Below, piece after piece: positions 21,091 through 24,730 of a stretch of 24,730 nucleotides of DNA (position 1 is its first letter; every line of letters begins with the position of its first letter). The notes under the pieces were generated by a model that made no database searches, was not told where the DNA came from, and was given only the letters and a program-made list of their open reading frames with translations. Source of the stretch: UMGS1781 sp964389545 (GTDB lineage: Bacteria > Bacillota > Clostridia > TANB77 > CAG-508). Both the position numbers and the translations under genes were made by a program. Location: contig CAYMDN010000018.1 of NCBI GenBank assembly GCA_964389545.1, positions 1-24,730 on the forward strand. Reading direction: 5' to 3'.

Positions 21091-21538
21091 TTTACAAGCC
21101 CCATTTTCATATTCAATTTTATATATAATTATTGTAGCAATTCCAGTGTTAGCTATAACAGGATTTTATATATACAAACATTTTAAGAAAAAAGCTAAAC
21201 CTAAAATTGTTATAAAGAAGGTTGCGCCTGAAGATAGAGATTCTATTAAGAAAAAATACTTAGATAAACTTAATGATTTAAAAGTAAAAACAGAAAAAAA
21301 TGAGATAGAATCAAGAGCTGCATATATAGAACTTAGTAGTATTATTAGATTTTTTGTGTATGAATTAACAAATGTACAAGTTCAAAATTATACTCTAAAA
21401 GAGATTAAAGAAATAAACCTTCCTATATTATATGAACTTATTAAAGAGTGCTATATACCTGAATTCGCTGAAAAATTTCCAGGGAATATAGTAGTTTCAA
21501 TAGAAAAAACTAGAAAGGTAATAGAAAAATGGAAATAA
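21074..21538 (+). CDS. Single-helix membrane protein of the MoxR/VWA operon (DUF4381-like)
   Basis: This 154-residue protein has one hydrophobic helix at about 13-33 (YSILYIIIVAIPVLAITGFYIY), a basic stretch (KHFKKKAKPKIVIKKV) and a helical cytoplasmic domain (ESRAAYIELSSIIRFFVYELTNVQVQNYTLKEI). In Bat operons the gene between DUF58 and the first VWA protein is usually DUF4381, with the same helix-then-cytoplasmic layout and an AAIELSSIIRxF-like helix. I base the call on that. It overlaps both neighbours (17 and 10 bases), so expression is tightly coupled. Confidence 0.7.
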   Translation: MQTSVSLQAPFSYSILYIIIVAIPVLAITGFYIYKHFKKKAKPKIVIKKVAPEDRDSIKKKYLDKLNDLKVKTEKNEIESRAAYIELSSIIRFFVYELTNVQVQNYTLKEIKEINLPILYELIKECYIPEFAEKFPGNIVVSIEKTRKVIEKWK

Positions 21539-22551
21539 CATATCCAATTGTATTATATATAGGCATTCCTGTATTATTACTTTTAATGGTTGTAAGATTA
21601 AAAAAGAAGATAAACTACAACAGTGGAAAGAAAATTGCAAATACAAAGTATATTGAAGAAGATCCATACTTTAAGCAAGTTATGAGAAAATATAAAATTA
21701 TTACATATTGTATAAAAGGACTTTGTGTAGTTTCAATTTTAGTATCTTTAATTTTGCTTGCACGACCATCGACAGTAGATATATCGGATTCAAAATTATA
21801 TAACAGAGATATATTTTTATGCTTAGACGTATCTGCATCAGTAGATGAGCTCAATGTTGAGCTAGTTGAAAATCTAAAAAAGACAGTAGACAATTTAAAA
21901 GGAGAGAGATTTGGAATTTCTATTTTTAATACTTCAACAGTTACATTAGTTCCACTAACAGATGATTATGAATATGTAAAAGAAGCATTAGAAAATATAA
22001 AAGAAGCTATAATTGAAGCTAATAATTTAGACTATGATTATACAGAAGTGGATGAGCATAGCTATATGCTATCGTACATTCAAAGTGGAACCTTAGTAGG
22101 AAATGTAGATAGAGGGTCATCTCTTGTTGGAGATGGATTAGCTTCATGTATATTCAGCTTCCCAGATATAGAGGAGAACAAAGATAGAACTAGAGTTATA
22201 ATTCTCTCTACGGATAATGATGTTGCAGGAAAAGAAATAATAAAACTACCAGAAGCTGCTCAATTAGCAAAAGAAAAGAATATAACAGTATTTGGAATAG
22301 GGCCAGATTTAATTATGGACAAAGATCAAAAGGAACTTCAAGAGGCAGTAGAAAAAACAGGAGGAAGTTACTACAGAAGTGATGGATCTACAACAGTTAA
22401 GGAAATAGTAAACAACATTGAGAAAAAAGGAAAGAGTTTATTAGAAGGTAAAAAACAATCAAGAAGAATAGATCAACCAACAATTCCTTTTATAATTTTA
22501 CTTACATCAATAATGGCATTATTTATTTTAAGTAAAAAGGTGAAAATATGA
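21529..22551 (+). CDS. VWA domain membrane protein (BatA-like)
   Basis: This 340-residue protein has N-terminal helices at about 7-23 and 58-78. A von Willebrand A domain follows, facing outward or inward depending on topology, with a MIDAS motif DVSAS at 100-104, FGISIFNTSTVTLVPLTDD, and IILSTDND as a later metal-binding loop. A C-terminal helix is near 321-336. The final part GIGPDLI, then VEKTGGSYYRS is typical of BatA/BatB. These proteins are thought to recruit ligands or partners handled by the MoxR ATPase. It overlaps the next gene by ATGA. Confidence 0.88.
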   Translation: MEITYPIVLYIGIPVLLLLMVVRLKKKINYNSGKKIANTKYIEEDPYFKQVMRKYKIITYCIKGLCVVSILVSLILLARPSTVDISDSKLYNRDIFLCLDVSASVDELNVELVENLKKTVDNLKGERFGISIFNTSTVTLVPLTDDYEYVKEALENIKEAIIEANNLDYDYTEVDEHSYMLSYIQSGTLVGNVDRGSSLVGDGLASCIFSFPDIEENKDRTRVIILSTDNDVAGKEIIKLPEAAQLAKEKNITVFGIGPDLIMDKDQKELQEAVEKTGGSYYRSDGSTTVKEIVNNIEKKGKSLLEGKKQSRRIDQPTIPFIILLTSIMALFILSKKVKI

Positions 22552-23507
22552 TAATATCTCCAATTATACCTTTATGGCTTATGATACCACTTACAATTTT
22601 ATTTATTATTGTTATCATATTAAATAAGGGTAATATAAAAAATTTAATAATTAGATTAACGATTGTAGCACTTCTATTTATGATTAACTTGAGGATAATG
22701 ACATCATCAACAGACATACAAATATTATCTAGCAATGTAGACGTTTTATTTGTAATTGATAATACAATCAGTATGATAGCAGAAGATTATGATGGAAAGA
22801 ACCCTAGATTAGATGCAGTAAAAGATGACTGTAACTACATAATAGATGAGCTGGCAGGTGCGAGATTTGCAGTAATTACATTTAATGATGCTTCGCAAAT
22901 TTTAGCTCCATTTACAACAGATGCAAATATGGCAGCAGAAGCAATAGATACAATAAAAATAGCGGATTCATTTTATGCTAGAGGAACAACACTTAACGTT
23001 GCTTTAGATGATATGGAAAATGTACTTGAATCGTCTGAGAAAAAAGGTGATAGAACAAGAATAGTGTTCTTTATAAGTGATGGAGAAATTACAAGTGAAG
23101 ATTCAAAATTAAAATCATTTTCGAGTGTGAAAGAGTATGTATCAAATGGAGCTGTATTAGGGTATGGAACAGCAAAAGGTGGAAACATGAAAGTGAAGGA
23201 TAGATATGACGATGAAGAAAAATACCTCGAAGATAAAACATCAAATGGTTATCCATATCCAAAAGCAGTATCTAAAATAGACGAAGATAATCTAAAACAA
23301 ATAGCAGATGATATTGGCATAGACTATATAAATATGAGCAAACAATCTGCAATCGAATCAAAGTTAAAGGAAATAAAGAAACAAGTAAATGGAGAAGTAC
23401 CAGAAGAGACAAAAAAAGAATCTTTTTCAGATACGTATTATTACTTCGTAATACCACTTTTGGTTTTACTTGTAATAGAGTTTGTAATATATAAACGTAA
23501 ATTATAA
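22548..23507 (+). CDS. VWA domain membrane protein (BatB-like)
   Basis: This 319-residue protein has the same plan as its upstream neighbour: helices at about 6-26 and 33-50, a VWA domain with a MIDAS variant DNTIS (71-75), FAVITFNDASQILAPFTTD, SFYARGTTL supplying the Thr ligand, and FFISDGEIT. A C-terminal helix lies at about 298-315. The insert KVKDRYDDEEKYLEDKTSNGYPYPKAVSKIDEDNL precedes the last helix of the domain. Paired BatA/BatB genes are usual in this operon type. The start ATG overlaps the previous stop. Confidence 0.88.
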   Translation: MIISPIIPLWLMIPLTILFIIVIILNKGNIKNLIIRLTIVALLFMINLRIMTSSTDIQILSSNVDVLFVIDNTISMIAEDYDGKNPRLDAVKDDCNYIIDELAGARFAVITFNDASQILAPFTTDANMAAEAIDTIKIADSFYARGTTLNVALDDMENVLESSEKKGDRTRIVFFISDGEITSEDSKLKSFSSVKEYVSNGAVLGYGTAKGGNMKVKDRYDDEEKYLEDKTSNGYPYPKAVSKIDEDNLKQIADDIGIDYINMSKQSAIESKLKEIKKQVNGEVPEETKKESFSDTYYYFVIPLLVLLVIEFVIYKRKL

Positions 23508-23541
23508 TTTAGCATAAGAAAAACAATAGAAAGGCATAGGT

Positions 23542-24282
23542 ATGAAAACAGCCCTAAAAATAATATATGTAATATTAATAATAATACTAATAAAATTAGC
23601 CCTAACATTTGGTATGAATCAGTTGTTCCTAGCAAAATACGACAAAGGGAAATATGATGATACATTAGCGAAAATTATGTTAGTAACAAATTTTCAACAG
23701 CCATATATAGCACATTATAACTATGGAAATGTAGCATATCAAAATGATAAATTTGACATTGCGATTAGAGAATACAAAAGGGCTTTAGAATTATATCCGC
23801 CAAAAAAGAAAGAATGTAGTATAAGAATAAATTTAGCACTGGCAATGCTCGAAAAAATCGAAGAAGAACTTGAAGAAGATGAAACAAACGAAGAAATTGA
23901 AAGTGAAGAGAAAAAAGAAGAAACAATAGCTAAACTTAAAGAAGCAAGAAAAGTTTTAACAGAGGAAAATTGTGCTGGAGAAAAAGATGATGATGGACAT
24001 AGTAAAAAAGCAGAAGAATTAAAGGCAGATATAGATGAATGGATAGAAAGATTAGAAAACGGTAAAGATGATGACGATGATAGCAAAAAAAACAATAATA
24101 AAAAAGATCCACAAAGTGGTGAAGATGAAAAAACAGATCCAGAAAAAATAAAAACAAAAGAAGAACAGTTAAAAGAGTATCTAAAAAAAGGTATGGAAGA
24201 GAGAAACGATGATTTATCATATTACAGACAAATTATTGAACGAAATAATGGAAGTTATTATTATGACGGAAAAAATTGGTAA
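23542..24282 (+). CDS. TPR protein with acidic region (BatC-like)
   Basis: This 246-residue protein has an N-terminal membrane helix (about 5-28) and TPR-like helices: AHYNYGNVAYQNDKFDIAIREYKRALELYP at about 56-85, then SIRINLALAMLEKIEE. A long, highly charged, low-complexity region follows (Glu/Lys, then Asp/Asn runs). The tail is YYRQIIERNNGSYYYDGKNW. In Bat operons the last gene is often such a TPR protein with a disordered acidic tail. It is separated from BatB by 34 bases with its own RBS (AAAGGCATAGG) and ends the operon. Confidence 0.8.
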   Translation: MKTALKIIYVILIIILIKLALTFGMNQLFLAKYDKGKYDDTLAKIMLVTNFQQPYIAHYNYGNVAYQNDKFDIAIREYKRALELYPPKKKECSIRINLALAMLEKIEEELEEDETNEEIESEEKKEETIAKLKEARKVLTEENCAGEKDDDGHSKKAEELKADIDEWIERLENGKDDDDDSKKNNNKKDPQSGEDEKTDPEKIKTKEEQLKEYLKKGMEERNDDLSYYRQIIERNNGSYYYDGKNW

Positions 24283-24313
24283 AAATAGCCCATAAAAATA
24301 GGGCTATTTTTTT
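24281..24313 (+). terminator. Terminator of the MoxR/VWA operon
   Basis: AAAAATAGCCC (24281-24291) pairs with GGGCTATTTTT (24301-24311) across a 9-base loop, followed by more T. The stop codon TAA at 24280-24282 runs into the stem. Confidence 0.9.
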
Positions 24314-24370
24314 ATGGAAAGATTTTAATACGAAAAAGACATAAAAACTAGAAAAAAATTACAAAAATCA

Positions 24371-24400
24371 TTGACGTTTGGGCATATAAGGTGGTATAAT
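24371..24400 (+). promoter_or_regulatory. Sigma-A promoter of the str operon
   Basis: TTGACG (24371-24376), an 18-base spacer and perfect TATAAT (24395-24400) lie 41 bases before the rpsL start, consistent with strong ribosomal-protein transcription. Confidence 0.88.
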
Positions 24401-24441
24401 AGTAAACGTTAATGTTTAAATTTTAGGAGGTGAAAAAGAAA

Positions 24442-24730
24442 GTGCCAACAATAAACCAATTAGTAAGAAAAGGTAGAAAAACTTCAACTACAAAATCAAC
24501 AGCTCCAGCTTTACAAAAAGGATTTAACTCAAAGTTAAATAGACAAACAAATCAAAGATCACCACAAAAAAGAGGAGTATGTACAGTAGTTAAAACAGTT
24601 ACACCTAAGAAGCCAAACTCAGCTATGAGAAAAGTTGCTAGGGTAAGACTATCAAACGGATATGAAGTAACATCATATATTCCAGGTATAGGACATAACT
24701 TACAAGAACATAGTGTTGTATTAATTAGAG
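24442..24730 (+). CDS. rpsL: 30S ribosomal protein S12 (partial, runs off the window)
   Basis: The first 96 codons of S12 are present, beginning with GTG at 24442 after AGGAGGTG (24425-24432). The sequence MPTINQLVRKGRKTS, the roughly 13-residue insert typical of Firmicutes (KGFNSKLNRQTNQRS), PQKRGVCTVVKTVTPKKPNSAMRK and the IPGIGHNLQEHSVVLIRG block are diagnostic. The TPKKPNS loop, where streptomycin-resistance changes occur, has the normal lysines. S12 sits at the decoding centre of the small subunit. It normally heads the str operon (rpsG, fusA, tuf), which would lie beyond the window. Confidence 0.98.
   Translation, partial: MPTINQLVRKGRKTSTTKSTAPALQKGFNSKLNRQTNQRSPQKRGVCTVVKTVTPKKPNSAMRKVARVRLSNGYEVTSYIPGIGHNLQEHSVVLIR

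Noticed and set aside
1..24730. tRNA, rRNA or CRISPR arrays
   Set aside because: No cloverleaf, rRNA-like block or regularly spaced direct-repeat array was recognised.

Overview
The window is very AT-rich: one sampled 60-base line, 11221-11280, has 15 G+C. Its gene content is typical of a spore-forming, gut-type member of the Clostridia. It carries recX, scpA, a GerW/YtfJ sporulation protein, Spo0A-type DNA-binding domains, DacF-like and VanW-like wall proteins, and an S12 gene of the Firmicutes form. Ribosome binding sites are strong GGAGG types, and intrinsic terminators often contain the stop codon. I cannot name the species.

Layout. (1) 1-2506 is a housekeeping block: the tail of a probable recA, then recX, scpA, a DUF2953-type membrane protein and gerW/ytfJ, all on +. 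scpB is not beside scpA. (2) 2545-5691 holds a membrane-anchored protein (-), a transglutaminase-like Cys/His/Asp protein behind an apparently leaderless promoter (+), an unknown protein (-) and an XRE repressor (+) with a 16-bp inverted repeat in front of it. (3) 5877-10945 looks accessory. It has a 787-residue peptidoglycan-binding and glycoside-hydrolase-like (DUF1906 type) protein without a signal peptide, a two-helix membrane protein, a SUMF1-like gene broken by two frameshifts in runs of seven A, another membrane protein, and a TcdE-type holin on the other strand. (4) 11134-12777 is an ECF sigma factor fused to a membrane helix and a large ectodomain.

(5) 12827-13474 is the most anomalous part. 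A 648-bp segment bounded by perfect 16-bp inverted repeats carries one secreted-protein gene of much higher GC than everything around it (31 of 60 bases at 13141-13200). (6) 13658-17168 holds three genes with Spo0A-type C-terminal DNA-binding domains: a response regulator broken at its phosphorylation loop, an intact response regulator, and a form without a receiver domain. A DUF6076-type zinc-finger protein sits among them. (7) 17193-19086 (-) encodes a D,D-carboxypeptidase and a VanW lipoprotein. (8) 19220-24282 (+) is a compact MoxR/DUF58/VWA/VWA/TPR (Bat-like) operon, followed by the start of the str operon (rpsL) behind a strong sigma-A promoter.

Regions 1, 7 and 8 look like stable core genome. 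Regions 3 to 6 look like an envelope and signalling accessory zone in which genes are being gained and lost: two broken genes, one compositionally foreign cassette and clustered regulator paralogues.
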